DNA of 64,000 nucleotides from Macrostomum hystrix (lineage: Eukaryota; Platyhelminthes; Macrostomidae): positions 20,389,501 through 20,453,500 of the forward strand of contig CATNEN010000001.1 in NCBI GenBank assembly GCA_950097015.1. The letters are read 5' to 3'. The translations under genes and the position numbers were made by a program. Below the pieces are notes generated by a model that was not told where the DNA came from, ran no database searches, and saw nothing but the letters and a program-made list of their open reading frames with translations. Below are positions 22,843 to 36,000 of the stretch, piece after piece. The first letter of the stretch is position 1. The number at the start of each line of letters is the position of its first letter.

Positions 22843-24050
22843 AGATTCTGCTTAGCGGAGTCGCCAGTGTCCGAGTGCAGCGGCATAGACAGCAGGCCGA
22901 TGCAGACAGCGGCTAGAGTTAAAGTCACGCCGATTGGCAGAGACCCCGGCGAGACCACCACACCGGAGGCTGCTGTCGAGGAAGGCGAGTCGAACCGGCG
23001 CTGCTGGCCGGATGACAGCGACGACCCGCCGACGGCTGCGCCGGAGCCCAACGGCTCGGCAAAGCTGCCGGTGCTTGGCGCAGCTGTTGAAGAAGATTCG
23101 TCTAGTCTTAGAACGCATTCGACATCGCGATAGCCGATGAAGGAGCCGCCGCCGCCTCCTGGCTGATTTTGCAGCTGGACTCGAATTCGGTGCTTGGCTA
23201 CAGGGACATTGTCGCTCAGGCTACGAAAGTCTTGGGCGCGAATCACACTAAATTTTTGGATTGGCGAATGTGGATGTTAAGGGCAGCGTTATAGAAATAC
23301 AGGTTAATATTATTAATAATAATTGCAGGATTGCTGCGGGCAATGGCACATCATTTGGTGGCACTAGACCCGCAGCCAGCGAGGAGGCAATTCTGCCCAT
23401 TTCGCTGACTCCTGAGCACACACGCACACTAATACTGTACGCAGGCATTCGCTCACACAGGTGTGTACATCTGCTCTTACTATCACATCGTCAGGCCGTG
23501 TACACTTTCACTGTGCCTTGAAGCCTCTAAAACATTCTATCCACGGCTGCGCACCAAATGAATGTGACCTCGCAGCGAAATCGAGCTCAGAGACCTTGGT
23601 GCGAGAAGAGAATGCGGTAGACCACTCTGCCACTCAACCATCCGACCTTCAGGGTAGCGGTTGCCTAACTAGAGATCTTCAGTGAGTGGTACGTTAGAGT
23701 TATTCAAGCAAGTAGTAAATAAATATTTTAGGGGATATGTTGACTAGGGGATATTTTAGGAAACAGGGTCTCCTTAAAATATGAATACAATCAGCGAAAT
23801 AGTAACAATGAAGAAATAGCAAGTCAACTTACACATCCACACAGCACTGGGGATTAATGACCCCCTTGGTCTCTCTGACCAAATAGAGATTAGGATGAGT
23901 GGCTAGAATATTATAGGCCACAGTGCAATTGTAAATGTTGTAGATAGTCAACACCTGTTTGTGAGTGTTAGCTAACTTAGCAACAAACTCCAACTTTTGT
24001 GATGAGACAAACACAGGATAGTCCTTTGGTTTGTTGCTACTGCCTTTCAT
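22701..24050 (-). CDS. MOSPD1: Motile sperm domain-containing protein 1/3 homologue (ER membrane)
   Basis: Two exons, 24050-23833 and 23247-22701, phase 2 (GT|T), joined 254 aa. Residues about 9-105 form an MSP (VAP-like) domain: PVFVSSQKLEF, THKQVLTIYN, INPQCCVDV joining VIRAQDFRS. The family motif is THKQVLTLYNPY...VKPQCCVDIVIRH, and the order and spacing agree. A Gly-rich and Ser-rich linker and an 11-Gln tract follow. Two hydrophobic segments close the protein (about 176-196 and 236-254), the last reading KLVAAYALGLLTAALL as in MOSPD1/3. In vertebrates MOSPD1/3 are ER membrane proteins that bind FFAT-like motifs at organelle contact sites. I cannot separate MOSPD1 from MOSPD3. A 3' splice site (cccacag) ends 6 nt before the ATG. 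A SINE sits in the intron. Confidence 0.88.
22808..22843. repeat. CAG/CTG microsatellite encoding polyglutamine
   Basis: About 11 perfect gct/gca triplets, read on the minus strand as CAG, encode a Gln tract just before the last membrane segment of MOSPD. A pure CAG tract is likely to be length-polymorphic. Confidence 0.9.
23303..23647 (-). mobile_element. tRNA-derived SINE, copy A, in the MOSPD intron
   Basis: On the minus strand the head reads gtggcagagtggtctaccgc (A box of a tRNA-Leu/Ser type) and, about 40 nt on, agctcgatttcgctgcg (B box). The body carries gcagatgtacacacctgtgtg and a 3' hairpin with arms gctgcggg and cccgcagc, then an AT-rich tail. Copies B, C and D share these parts. 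Confidence 0.8.
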
Positions 24051-24059
24051 TCAGATCTG

Positions 24060-26488
24060 TGGGAGAACAAATATAAAAAACTGTAATTAAATATAGCACT
24101 ATGTTCAACCCATCAATAATAATATGAATAGCTACTAGGTGTAGGTACACACAAAAATTATTATTAATATTTGTCAATTTAAATTTAACAAATGAGCTAG
24201 CTTATACATCTTGTAGTATGATAGACTAGGTTTTTTAAAACATAGAGTTCTATATAGATGTAGTTGAAACAGAATTACTATTTCAGTTTAGTATAGCATA
24301 GACTATATAGAGATAGACTATATAGACTAGATAGACTACATAGACTATATAGACTATAGCACTTAATAATGATAGGAATTGGAAGTTAATCATAGCCAGT
24401 ATTTGTATAGCTGAATCAAAATATTTATACTGCTCTAAGCAAAAAAACTGAAAAAATTGTTTTGGATTTTTGAGCAATAAAGATTGTTGCTTAAATGAAA
24501 CAGCATTACTTCAGTTTACAATCCCTGAGATCTCTGAAGTGACAATCCTCTCAAAAGAAAGATACAAAAGTAAAAGTGTGTTTTTAATCACACTCAATAT
24601 AAAAGTTGTTAAACATATGTCTACTTTAATTTACAATCATTTAAGTAGCAGAAATACATGATAATGATTGTGAACCAGAGGTAAGGGGTTTACTCTGAGA
24701 AGTGGCAGTAATAGAATATAATCTATCTAAATATACAATCTTTGGTTTACAATAATTTAAATGGTAAGAATACAGGTGAATAATTATAAACTGAAGCCAG
24801 TGAAGGTAAGGGGTTAGTGGAAACTGCAAGAGCTGATACATCCACATAGGATAGATAGATAATATGGCTATCCTGATTCCTATAGAACCATTTGTAAAAT
24901 TATTTTTTGGCTTAAATTTAATTCTTTTCTATTTGCAGAGTTCAAAAATATGAAACACATATTTTTATTAAGCTTAAACACAATTAAGCAGAAAAAATAA
25001 TTTAACAAACGGTTCTATAGGATAGCTGATGAGACAAATTAATTACTATACTATAGGGCATCTCCACTATCCCCTTCAGCTTTGTTTCACAATCATTTAC
25101 ATATATTTCTGTCATTGAAATGATTTTAAACCAAATTGTATAGTGGATATATAAGATTCTTATCATAGAACACTAATTGACACAAAATGAAGCAATTAAG
25201 CATAGTTTATAAATTTTAGCTTCCTTCAAGCAAGCCCTCTAAGTGATAATATGGAAACAAAAATAGGGATTATGAACCAAAATACTGGTGAAAAAAATTG
25301 TAAACTAAAGAAATGCCAGTGAAACTTTATAACAACATAAAATTGGTGGGTATGCTATCTTTATTAAAAATTTAGATAGAGATATGGGATTTTATTACAG
25401 TTGAACCATTATTTACAAAAATAAATATTGCCAACAAAGAGTCTAAATACTTCAGATGTTTTATTCTACTACTTTTAATTAAAAACATAGACTAGGGAAT
25501 TGAGTATTTTACTCAAAAACTCAAGTTTGTGAAAACTGTTTTTGTTCGTTCTCTAATAAAACTGAGGCTTTAATTATTCAAAACATTCCTAAGCACTGAC
25601 TAATCGGACCGAAGGGGTTTTCAATCAGCTGTTTTGTAAGACCGTTAAAACAATATCTAAGTAGCTAGCCTTAACAAATACAACTTAGAGGCAGTTGAAG
25701 AATAATTATCAGGAACAAAAAACACCTGTAGCACAATAATACTATTTAATAACCAATAACTTTCAAGTAGTTAGTGTCATTCCATCTGTTTGACTTACTA
25801 AGATAAAATTATTTTTATCACGTTCGCATCTTTGCTTTTGTAAATCAAGGTCAAAACAATAGGCGGGATTTCGAAAGAATATAGCTTCAAAGATATGTTT
25901 TTTTACTTATCAGATAAACTAATATTTTGCTATGCTGTTATAGTCTGCCACTCTGCCGACTCGTTATGTATTTTCTAATTAATTTGGTTTGTAACGAATT
26001 AAATGTACTCAGCTAGTATGCGTTAATCAAAAGATTTTATTTTGTTCGATCTTTATATGACTATATAGAATAGACAGACATTTAGACACAGATAGATAAA
26101 AACCGATAGAAAACAATACATACAGATTCGAGTCACTTTTAAAACTGAAATTATAGTGACTATACTATAGTGACATGTAAGCTTATGAAACTATTGCACC
26201 ATTATGCGGCCAATCTGGTTTATGCTTAGTGAAATGCAAAGTGAAACAAAAACACGGGCTTTGGTTTTCTTACATTAAATTCAGTTGTTTCTATCTAGTC
26301 TATTGATAGAATGATAGACTTCATTTTTATCGAGTTTGTAGATTGAAAGTTTAGTTCATCTTAAGTTACCTAAACTTATGATATTATCCAAATAAACTTG
26401 TCATTAATGTAAAATAAAAAAATAAAGAAAAAAGTACGAAGCCTCTATTTTTAGACCTTAAAGATTTAAGAACCTCCTATTTTTTCAG
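24060..26488. other. AT-rich spacer
   Basis: It lies between the divergent 5' ends of MOSPD (-) and ZBBX (+), so both promoters should lie here; I could not point to core elements. It holds a simple tatagactatag tract at 24296-24360 and a hairpin at 24867-25027. No gene is seen. Confidence 0.4.
24867..25027. repeat. Inverted repeat / MITE-like hairpin
   Basis: Left arm ggctatcctg...tatagaaccatttgtaaaa...ttattttttggctta and right arm, read in reverse complement, gctatcctatagaaccgtttgttaaa...ttattttttctgctta. The arms are about 45 bases with a few mismatches and about 65 bases between them. It could be a small non-autonomous DNA element; no obvious target duplication was found. Confidence 0.6.
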
Positions 26489-26495
26489 AATCATC

Positions 26496-29400
26496 ATGAT
26501 TAACTTCCAAAACAAAACGACAAAGCAGTAAGTCGTTAATTCGTTCTTTTGAGCAAATTAGAGTTTGCTCGTACTCTGAAAAAAGATTACTTTTCCTCTT
26601 TACTCTTATTAAAATGTGAGCCTCACAAAGCCATTTTTCAAATGCACCTACTTAGGGCGCTTCTGCAGCAGCAGACCAAGCATACCACGAAGCAGATGGA
26701 AGAGGAGACAAAAAAGATGGAGGTTCGACTGCAGGAGCTCAAAATGGCCGTTGAGCACGAGCGACAACAGAGAACGTGAGTTGGCAGAGCAGCATTAAAA
26801 ATGACATTATTAATGAGGTACTCGTACAATTGACTTTATTTTCAATTACCGAAAAACCCTCGTCCCTTAGGCAAAGCGGCAATCCGGGCTTTTGGTCACG
26901 TGGCCAGGCCGGCGCCCTAACAAACTACAAGTCAGTGAGCGCTGGGGCCAAGAAGCCAGTTCCTCCTGCCGCCGGCCCGCCGGTGAGTAGTTCTCAGATT
27001 CTCTGCATCGTTACCCTAAAGGCTATTCGCTCCATACTCTCTCTCTAATGTCTCTTCACTCTCAATAATCTCTCCCTACCATTTCCCAAATCTCTCCCTA
27101 CCGTTTCTCTAGTCTCTCCCAACGATTTCCATAATCTCTCCCTACCGTTTCTCTACTCTCTCCCAACGATTTCCATAATCTCTCCCTACCGTTTCCCCAA
27201 TCACTCCCTACCGTTTCCCTAATATTTCCCTACGATTTCCCTCATCTCTCCCTACAATCTCAATGATATTTCAGCCAATCGGCGCTGGCATGCGCAAGGT
27301 GAAGCTGATCAAAGACGAGCCGCTGAACCTGCCAGACAGAGCCACAGCCGCCGCCGCCATCCCAGGCACACTGGCTCACCTGGCCAGCCGGGGAGCTGCC
27401 ATAGATGAGTCGCCAACCCCGACGGGCCGACGTCAGATTGGAGGTCGCGGTCGCGGCGGTGGTGGCGGTCGTGGCGGCGGCGGCGGAGCTCCGTGCTGCG
27501 GCCAGTGCGAAGATCGCGTGGCGGCCGTCCTGTGCCCCGAATGCGCCGAAGAGTACTGCGCCAGGTGCTTCGCAGCCTTCCACCTGAAGGGCGCTCTCAG
27601 GAAGCATCGATCTCTGCCGCTGTCAGCTGTAAGTGCCAAGTCTAACTGTTTTGCAGTGTCTAACAGGTGATTTCTATGTCTAACAGGGACTATTGTTTCT
27701 AACAGGTACAATAATCACCTTGTGTCTAACAGGTAATTATTGCATCTAACAGGGGATTATTAAGTCCAACAGGGGATGACCGTGTCTAACAGGTGATGAC
27801 TGTATCTAACAGGTTATGACTGTGTCTAACAGGTAGATTAGTGTGCCTAACAGGTGATGACTGTGTCTAACAGGTGATGACTGTGTCTAACAGGTAGATT
27901 AGTGTGCCTAACAGGGGATTGCTGTGTCTAATAGGTTCATTAGTGTGTCTAAGAGGTGATTACCGTCGCCGCAATTAGTGAATTCTACTTTAAACTGATA
28001 AGAAATCGATTTGGACAAAAAATCTCAATGCGCTTTTCATTAAGTCAATCTTTAAATCCAATCTGGGCCGCACAGGTGACGACTCCGCGTCAGTCAATGG
28101 GGCAGAGCTTCTCGAATGCGACCGACGCAACCGGAGCCGCTCCGCCAGCCGGAGGTGGTCGAGTCGGCGGCGGCGGCGTCTTTGAAGACACCAGCCGAGA
28201 GACTCGCCGTAGCATGGTGCGCCAACTGCTGCAGGGATCCGAGGACAACGACCAGCAGCTAGCAGCGGCTGGTGCCGGCGGCGCCCTCCTGACTGGCGAG
28301 GTCGACGAGCGCCAGAACGCCGAGGAGTTTCGTCGAGCTCTCGCCGAATGGCGCTCAGGCGTTGACGCCGGCCAGCAGGCGACCGCGGCGAGGAGGAAGC
28401 CAGTTACCCAGAAGCAGCAGCAGCAGCAGCGACGGCCAGCTCCACAGAAGCAGCAGACTTCCAGCCACGGCACCGGGACGGACGACGACGGTGGTCGAAT
28501 GTCGGCTCGCTTGGAGATTAAGTTCACATCGTCTTTGAGTTACGCGGAGCAGCTGCTGCTGCAGAAGCACCGTCGGGCAGATGTCGGCAAGATGCCCGGC
28601 TACCAGGGCGGAGGCTCCAGTGGCGCCGGCGCTGAAAGCAGAGGCAGCGGAGTGCTGGAGGAGATCCGCGGCATGCAGAGACAGCAGAAGGAGCTGGCGA
28701 CACCGCGGGACTCAGATCGCGACCTATTTGAATCGCTGCCTTCTAGGGTGAGAGCGTTCTCGGAACTGTTGGAGGAGGCGCAGCTGCGAGAAGAATCATA
28801 AGTTTGAATCGTAGCTGGAATCGAAGCAAGAGCTGGAATCGACGCCGGAGCTGGAATCGTAGAAGGAGCTGGAATCGCAGGAGCTAGAATCGTAGCAGGA
28901 GCTAGAATCGTAGCAGGGACTGGAATCGTAGCAGGGACTGGAATCGTAGCAGGAGATAGAGTCGTAGCAGGGACTGGAATGGTAGCAGGAGTTAGATTCG
29001 TTGCACGAGCTGAAATCATTGCTGGAGCTGGAATCGTAGCTGGAGCTGGAATCTTAGCAGGAGCTAGAATCGAAGCAAGGACTGGAATCGTAGCAGGAGA
29101 TGGAATCGCAGCAGGGACTGGAATCGTAGCTGGAATCGAAGCAAGAGCTGGAATCGACGCCGGAGCCGGAATCGTAGAAGTAGCTGGAATCACAGGAGCT
29201 GGAATCGTAGCAGGAACTGGAATCGTAGCAGGAGCTAGAATCGTAGCTGGAGCTGGAATCGTAGTAGGAACTGGAATCGTAGCAGAAGCTAGAATTGAAG
29301 CATAATCAGGAGGAGCCGAACATGCACAAGTAGTATTGGAAGCGTTGTTTACTAACAGTTTGGGAATATCTACAAAATATCCACTGCCCCATTTCCATCA

Positions 29401-31127
29401 GACGAATCGAGCCAAAATCGACGACCTCTTCCCGGCAGCTGAGCCGAAGGTCGAAGAGGACGCCGAGACAGAAGTCGCCGAGCAGGAAACCCCGAGGCCG
29501 ACACAAACCCCAACCGCCTCTCGTCCGGGCACGGCGAGAAGTCAGAAGCAAAAACAGGTCGGCCTCGAATGGCAGCCGAAGCAGCGTCCGCGAACTCCGG
29601 GTTCAGCGAGGGCATTAGCGACGCCGCGTCAGCACCGACTAACCGCGGCTGCCGCCGGTGGTCTGACGGGGGTTCTAGCTCGTCAGTCGGCGTTGACTTC
29701 AGCGATGGAGGTTTCCGACCTCAGCTTCCTCATGATGGGGGTTAATGCCGGCTCCACTAAGGGCAGTTCAACAGCTCGTCGTCAAGGCAACGCTGTAGCG
29801 CCGTGGAGCTCTGGCGACAGTCGGCCCTCGTCGGCGGCTTCTTCGCGACCATCCAGCGCGCTTAGCAACCGTTTCTACGCGCTGAGTGGTCGGCAGTCGT
29901 GGCGGCCGGATGCTAGTTTGCGCGGCGCCGGACTCGACGCGGAGCAGTTGCTAAGGACGCGAGCCGAGGCCGATCGGTTGCTAATGACAACAACAGCCGG
30001 GCAGAGGCCGGACAGCGGCCGCATGAGGCTGGAGGACGTCGAGATCGAGGCGGAGGCGCGAGTCCTAGCTGCCATGCCTCTGAGCCGGCCCGTCAGCGCC
30101 AGGTCAGAGCGGCAACGGCTCAGAGCTTCAGCAGCTGCGGTGGCGTCCGCTCAGAGGCGCCTAGTCAACGGAGCTGGCTCCTCCGCGGAGCTCGACGTGA
30201 CGGCCGACTATCTTCAGGACGATGTCGAGCATCTGACCAGGCTGGCCATCGAATTGGCAGCCGAAGAGGAAGGCAATGGTGAGTGAGACTAAGAGACTAG
30301 TAAAGTCGGAGATGATGCAGGCACATTCGGATGACTTGCTGATAAAGTTTGAAGGCCTGGCAAGGCCGCCCTGAGGCACAGTGCAAAATTCGTGTTTAAG
30401 TGGTGTATGAAACACACTGGCTCTTAAGGGAATATCTCGATGATCTGAAGAAGCCTGGCAACTCGATTCTTGGTTCAGAAGACGCGCAGCACAAAGTTGG
30501 CCCGTGTTCTTGAGTTCATGTCGGAAGGCGGGGTCGGTGGCAGAGCGGTTAACACCAAGGTCTCTGAGCTCGATTACGCGGCGAGGCCACATTCATTTAG
30601 GGCGCAGCCGCCGCGGAGAGAAGGCTTGGGGGCAGATGAGAAAGTCAGGGCAGATGTACACGCCTGTGTGTACTTTCTGGCTGCGGGTCTAGTGTCACCA
30701 ATTGATGTGCCATTGCCCGCAGCCCTCCTGAAATTATTTTTAATATTATGTTCTGCCATCCTTGTGGACTTCTAGGCCATAGTCCTTGGTCACCAGCAGC
30801 AACTCTCTTTGTATATATGGTTCGCTAAATACAGGTTTGGACCAGAAACCTGTTTTAACAATCGAATCCAATTTCTCAGGCTCCAAAGCTGACGAGGCCT
30901 CGCAGCCATCCGTACCGAGTCTAATTGGTCGCGAACTGACTCAAGAAGACAAAGAGAGGTGAGAGTTGATTTAGTTCAGCTTTGACAGGTTCGCTTGAGT
31001 GGCAGATTCGTGATTGATCAAATACTCCAAATTCAACAGGCAACTCCAGGAGTGGGACGATACCGACATGGAGCGAATGGACACGGAACGTTGTAACGAC
31101 ATGGACGAGGTGCGGCAGCTGCACTGA
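26496..31127 (+). CDS. ZBBX: Zinc finger B-box domain protein (ZBBX homologue)
   Basis: Eight exons: 26496-26527, 26656-26775, 26871-26982, 27275-27628, 28076-28747, 29402-30278, 30880-30958, 31040-31127; all junctions are GT-AG and phases close to 777 aa. Residues about 8-52 are a coiled coil (MEEETKKMEVRLQELK). Next comes NPGFWSRGQAGALTNY, then MRKVKLIKDEPL, the counterpart of ZBBX KVKLKLLKE. The B-box (about 161-205) runs CCGQCEDRVAAVLCPEC, EEYCARC, HLKGALRKHRSL with all Cys/His ligands. Further ZBBX hallmarks are AEEFRRALAEWRSG and LSYAEQLLLQKHRR; the rest is Ser/Arg/Ala-rich and disordered. The length matches human ZBBX (about 800 aa). Biochemical function is unknown; in vertebrates expression is linked to ciliated and testis tissue. 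An acceptor (ttttttcag) ends 7 nt before the ATG. Introns 4, 5 and 6 carry two minisatellites and a SINE. Confidence 0.85.
27640..27960. repeat. Minisatellite in ZBBX intron 4, about 20-bp unit
   Basis: About 14 copies of gtgtctaacaggtgatgact with variants, starting within about 15 bases of the 5' splice site. Each unit contains ctaacag followed by gtga, resembling a branch point, 3' splice site and donor in series. The 15-mer gtgtctaacaggtga recurs in the array at 58013-58505. Confidence 0.9.
28800..29305. repeat. Minisatellite in ZBBX intron 5, about 18-bp unit
   Basis: About 28 copies related to ggaatcgtagcaggagct. The open plus-strand (GIVAGAGI) and minus-strand frames are by-products. 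The array begins about 50 bases after the donor at 28748. Confidence 0.9.
30527..30750 (+). mobile_element. tRNA-derived SINE, copy B, in ZBBX intron 6
   Basis: Head ggtggcagagcggttaacac (A box) and gagctcgattacgcggcg (B box), body gcagatgtacacgcctgtgtg, then ctggctgcgggtctagtgtc, the arm cccgcagc and an AT-rich tail. It is shorter than copy A in the middle part. Confidence 0.8.
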
Positions 31128-32486
31128 GAGCTCCGTTCCCAGAATAGTCACGTGACTTGCTAAATTGTTTCTTTTAACAGTACAATGACCACGGGGCCGT
31201 ATTTCAAATACCTGCTGCCTACTTCACGAATGATCGATTCTCGTGCAAATCGAACTTACTGTCAAAGCTGTCCGAGTCAGCATCGTCAAGATATTCAGCC
31301 ATTCATGTCGGAGACCCTGGTGAAATGATGAAATTTCGTGAGCAAAAAATAATGCCTATGTTGGTGCTTTTCCGCTACCAGACACCCTGACTAGAATCGT
31401 TGAATATCTAGACGATGCCGATGTTTTGTGATTCTAGAAGTTGATTAATCGGAAATGTGCCCTTTCTATTGTTAATAAGTTCACTAGACGGACGACTTTT
31501 TATTATACAAATTGGTTTAGTTTTACCCATTTTGTGTCCTTAATGTTTTGTTATAATTTTTTACTCTTTGTTCCTTACTCAATTAGTTTATACTCGAATA
31601 AGTAAGCTGTGTGATTCTGTGTATTGTCTGCAAAACATTTCTATCCTAAAGACTATCCTATGATTTTAAATTGCAAGCTACAATGAATATGATTCAGTTC
31701 CGACAAACTCGAACAGCTAGATAAAAAGCTAAATTTTCCTTTATCGCGACTTTTCAAGCAATTTTCTGTTTTAAAGAAAGTTTTTTTTTTAACTACAAGT
31801 TGTACTTTCAGACTGACCACTGTTTTACCTTCCCCTTTTAAAATAGAGGAACAAAGACCTAAACAATTATAGCCGATTTGTGTTAAAACACTCAATTTGC
31901 AAAGTAGATTAAAGTGATTTTGTTGCAGAATCCCGCGGTGCAAGTACCATAACTCGAGTAAGCTTTCTTATAATAATTAAACGGTTGCTTTCTAGATAAA
32001 TTTAAGGTGAACAGAAATCAGAAAATGATAAAACAGCTGCAACAGCAATTCTGTTTAAGCAGTGCGCAGACATTGTAGAAAATTATATTGCACTGCTAAG
32101 GGTGCAAGAGAAAAATCTAAACAAAGACTAGGGGGGGACACAAAACAAAGAACAAAACAACTGGGACAAGACAATACACGGGTTAGTAAGTTATAAATAA
32201 AATTACAAGAACACGCCTTATCACAGAGCACAATATGCTGGTGAATATAAAAACAGAACAGTGAGGTAAGCATGCGCTACTTGCTACTTAAACAAAAAGC
32301 GTGCTGAGTAGTAGGCATTGGGGCTTTGTCTATTTTATAGTGGACCTTAAAAGTTAAAAAAAGTTAAAATTCCATATTCACACACGAAAATCCGTGATTG
32401 CAGTGTCTGTGCAAAAAACTATAAAATAAAATTGCTGGAGAAAAAAGAGACCAGATAATAAGACTTTTTACACGAAAAAACTTATG
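31128..32486. other. Spacer, no gene seen
   Basis: 3' flank of ZBBX, then AT-rich sequence. A palindromic gtcacgtgac lies at 31147-31156. ORFs are short and lack coding character. Confidence 0.4.
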
Positions 32487-32968
32487 GGGACAGGACCACA
32501 GCTGAACTGAGGACAGGACCACAGCTGAACTGAGGACAGGACCACAGCTGAACTGAGGACAGGACCACAGCTGAACTGAGGACAGGACCACAGCTGAACT
32601 GAGGACAGGACCACAGCTGAACTGAGGACAGGACCACAGCTGAACTGAGGACAGGACCACAGCTGAACTGAGGACAGGACCACAGCTGAACTGAGGACAG
32701 GACCACAGCTGAACTGAAGACAGGACCACAGCTGAACTGAGGACAGGACCACAGCTGAACTGAGGACAGGACCACAGCTGAACTGAGGACAGGACCACAG
32801 CTGAACTGAGGACAGGACCACAGCTGAACTGAGGACAGGACCACAGCTGAACTGAGGACAGGACCACAGCTGAACTGAGGACAGGACCACAGCTGAGCTG
32901 AGGACAGGACCACAGCTGAACTGAGGACAGGACCACAGCTGAACTGAGGACAGGACCACAGCTGAACT
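32487..32968. repeat. Minisatellite, 23-bp unit, about 21 copies
   Basis: The unit is ctgaggacaggaccacagct plus gaa, nearly invariant. It lies 60 bp beyond the APP stop codon, so it is in or next to the APP 3' UTR. Because 23 is not a multiple of three, all three minus-strand frames are open through it. Confidence 0.97.
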
Positions 32969-33026
32969 GGACACATGTGAGTGAAGGATGAGTTTCGCAA
33001 CGCTGTCAGATGTTTACAGAAAGGGC

Positions 33027-36000
33027 TCAGCCCTCATAGAATTTGTAGGTCGGGTTTTCATAGCCGTTGGCCTGCATGCTGGCGAGGTGGCTGCTGTGAG
33101 GCGGCAGCTGTCCCGGCTGCTCGTCAACCAGGGTGAGTTTGTAGCCCTGGGAGCCGCCAGCTCCGCCGCGCCTATGTAGAAGATTGCGCCAACTTGGACA
33201 GCCGCGTCCGCGCATGGTTGTAATGACAACTAGGCAGATAAGCAGCAGAGCAGCGCAGCCGCAGAGGGCGCCACTCAGAGCGGCTGCGGAGATACCGGCG
33301 CTGTGGCTGGAAGAGCCGTGCAACTCGCCGAACTGGTAAGGGAGCGGCATAAGGCCCAGCCGGTCGTCAGGCAAATGGTGACCCTGCGAGCCGGCATGCA
33401 GCTCCGACATCGCCTCGACTCGTTGTCGATCTCGAGCTTCATGCCGACGCAGAATGTCGGAAAAGCGCGCCGCCAGATCGTTAAAATTGATGCCGCCGTC
33501 GCTGACGTTCGACAACGCCGGCGAGGGCTTTAGGCGGTCCACAGCGACCACAGCTCGGCGAAGTCCGTCCAGCGGCTTCTGAAGCTGGCGATCGGCTGCC
33601 CCGCCGCTACCGACGCTGGAGAAAACCCGACGCCCCTCTTCCAGCCCACTGCGCAGCTCCGCCAGGTGTCGCTTCATCGCCTCAAGCCGATTGGCGGATA
33701 GAGTCTTCTTTGTTTCCATGGCAACAGCTTGGTTAGCAACGCGAGTGGCTTCGGCGGCAGTCAGTCTGGCTAGCTCGCGCAGGTAGCCCAGCGCCTCCGT
33801 CGATTTTCCAAGCTCGATAGCGTCGTCCAGCAGTCGTCGCAGGTGCTGAAGGGAGGCGCGCAGGGCACCTTTGAGTCGGTCCTCGTGCACCGAGTCTAGC
33901 TGCCGCCGCTCCGCCATCTCCTGCCGCTGCAGAGTCCTGAAGGCAAGCCGATAGTGCGGGAGAATTTCGGATAACAGGCGACGAACCGAGTCCGCTGCCG
34001 GTTTGTGGTCGCTGCTGAAGGCCCGATCTTCGTCCAGCGACATGCGCGACTCCAGGCGAGACTCCAGAGCCTCGTTGACGCGACCCAGGCTGCCAAGGGC
34101 GATCATGTAGCGCTCGTCTTCGGGGACAGACTGCTCCGTTGGCAGGGCCAGGTAGTGCTGAGGAGCGCAAGGCAGAGATAATAGGCTAGCATAATCAGCA
34201 TGAGCAGCTGTGTACTGCATGACCAGCATTCCATAGCATCATCAGCATAAGCAGCTGTGTACTGCATGACCAGCATTCCATAGCATCATCAGCATGAGCA
34301 GCTGTGTACTGCATGACCAGCATTCCATAGCATCATCAGCATGAGCAGCTGTGTACTGCATGACCAGCATTCCATAGCATCATCAGCATGAGCAGCTGTG
34401 TACTGCATGACCAGCATTCCATAGCATCATCAGCATAAGCAGCTGTGTACTGCATGACCAGCATTCCATAGCATCATCAGCATGAGCAGCTGTGTACTGC
34501 ATGACCAGCATTCCATAGCATCATCAGCATGAGCAGCTGTGTACAGCATGACCAGCATTCCATAGCATCATCAGCATGAGCAGCTGTGTACAGCATGACC
34601 AGCATTCCATAGCATCATCAGCATGAGCAGCTGTGTACTGCATGACCAGCATTCCATAGCATCATCAGCATGAGCAGCTGTGTACAGCATGACCAGCATT
34701 CCATAGCATCATCAGCATGAGCAGCTGTGTACAGCATGACCAGCATTCCATAGCATCATCAGCATGAGCAGCTGTGTACAGCCATGACCAGCATTCCATA
34801 GCATCATCAGCATGAGCAGCTGTGTACAGCCAAGACCAGCATTCCATAGCATCATCAGCATGAGCAGCTGTGTACAGCATGACCAGCATTCCATAGCATC
34901 ATCAGCATGAGCAGCTGTGTACAGCCATGACCAGCATTCCATAGCATCATCAGCATGAGCAGCTGTGTACAGCCATGACCAGCATTCCATAGCATAATCA
35001 GCATGAGCAGCTGTGTACTGCATGACCAGCATTCCATAGCATAATCAGCATGAGCAGCTGTGTACAGCCATGACCAGCATTCCATAGCATCATCAGCATG
35101 AGCAGCTGTGTACAGCATGACCAGCATTCCATAGCATCATCAGCATGAGCAGCTGTGTACAGCCATGACCAGCATTCCATAGCATCATCAGCATGAGCAG
35201 CTGTGTACAGCATGACCAGCATTCCATAGCATCATCAGCATGAGCAGCTGTGTACAGCATGACCAGCATTCCATAGCATCATCAGCATGAGCAGCTGTGT
35301 ACTGCATGACCAGCATTCCATAGCATCATCAGCATGAGCAGCTGTGTACTGCATGACCAGCATTCCATAGCATCATCAGCATGAGCAGCTGTGTACTGCA
35401 TGACCAGCATTCCATAGCATCATCAGCATAAGCAGCTGTGTACTGCATGACCAGCATTCCATAGCATCATCAGCATGAGCAGCTGTGTACTGCATGACCA
35501 GCATTCCATAGCATCATCAGCATGAGCAGCTGTGTACTGCATGACCAGCATTCCATAGCATCATCAGCATAAGCAGCTGTGTACTGCATGACCAGCATTC
35601 CATAGCATCATCAGCATGAGCAGCTGTGTACTGCATGACCAGCATTCCATAGCATCATCAGCATGAGCAGCTGTGTACAGCATGACCAGCATTCCATAGC
35701 ATCATCAGCATGAGCAGCTGTGTACAGCATGACCAGCATTCCATAGCATCATCAGCATGAGCAGCTGTGTACAGCATGACCAGCATTCCATAGCATCATC
35801 AGCATGAGCAGCTGTGTACAGCCATGACCAGCATTCCATAGCATCATCAGCATGAGCAGCTGTGTACAGCCAAGACCAGCATTCCATAGCATCATCAGCA
35901 TGAGCAGCTGTGTACAGCATGACCAGCATTCCATAGCATCATCAGCATGAGCAGCTGTGTACAGCCATGACCAGCATTCCATAGCATCATCAGCATGAGC

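Noticed and set aside
24296-24360. Possible regulatory tatagactatag cluster
   Set aside because: Simple-sequence drift in AT-rich DNA with no supporting context.
25028-25045. A second hammerhead at gctgatgagac
   Set aside because: CTGATGA is not followed by a helix II and GAAA at the required spacing.
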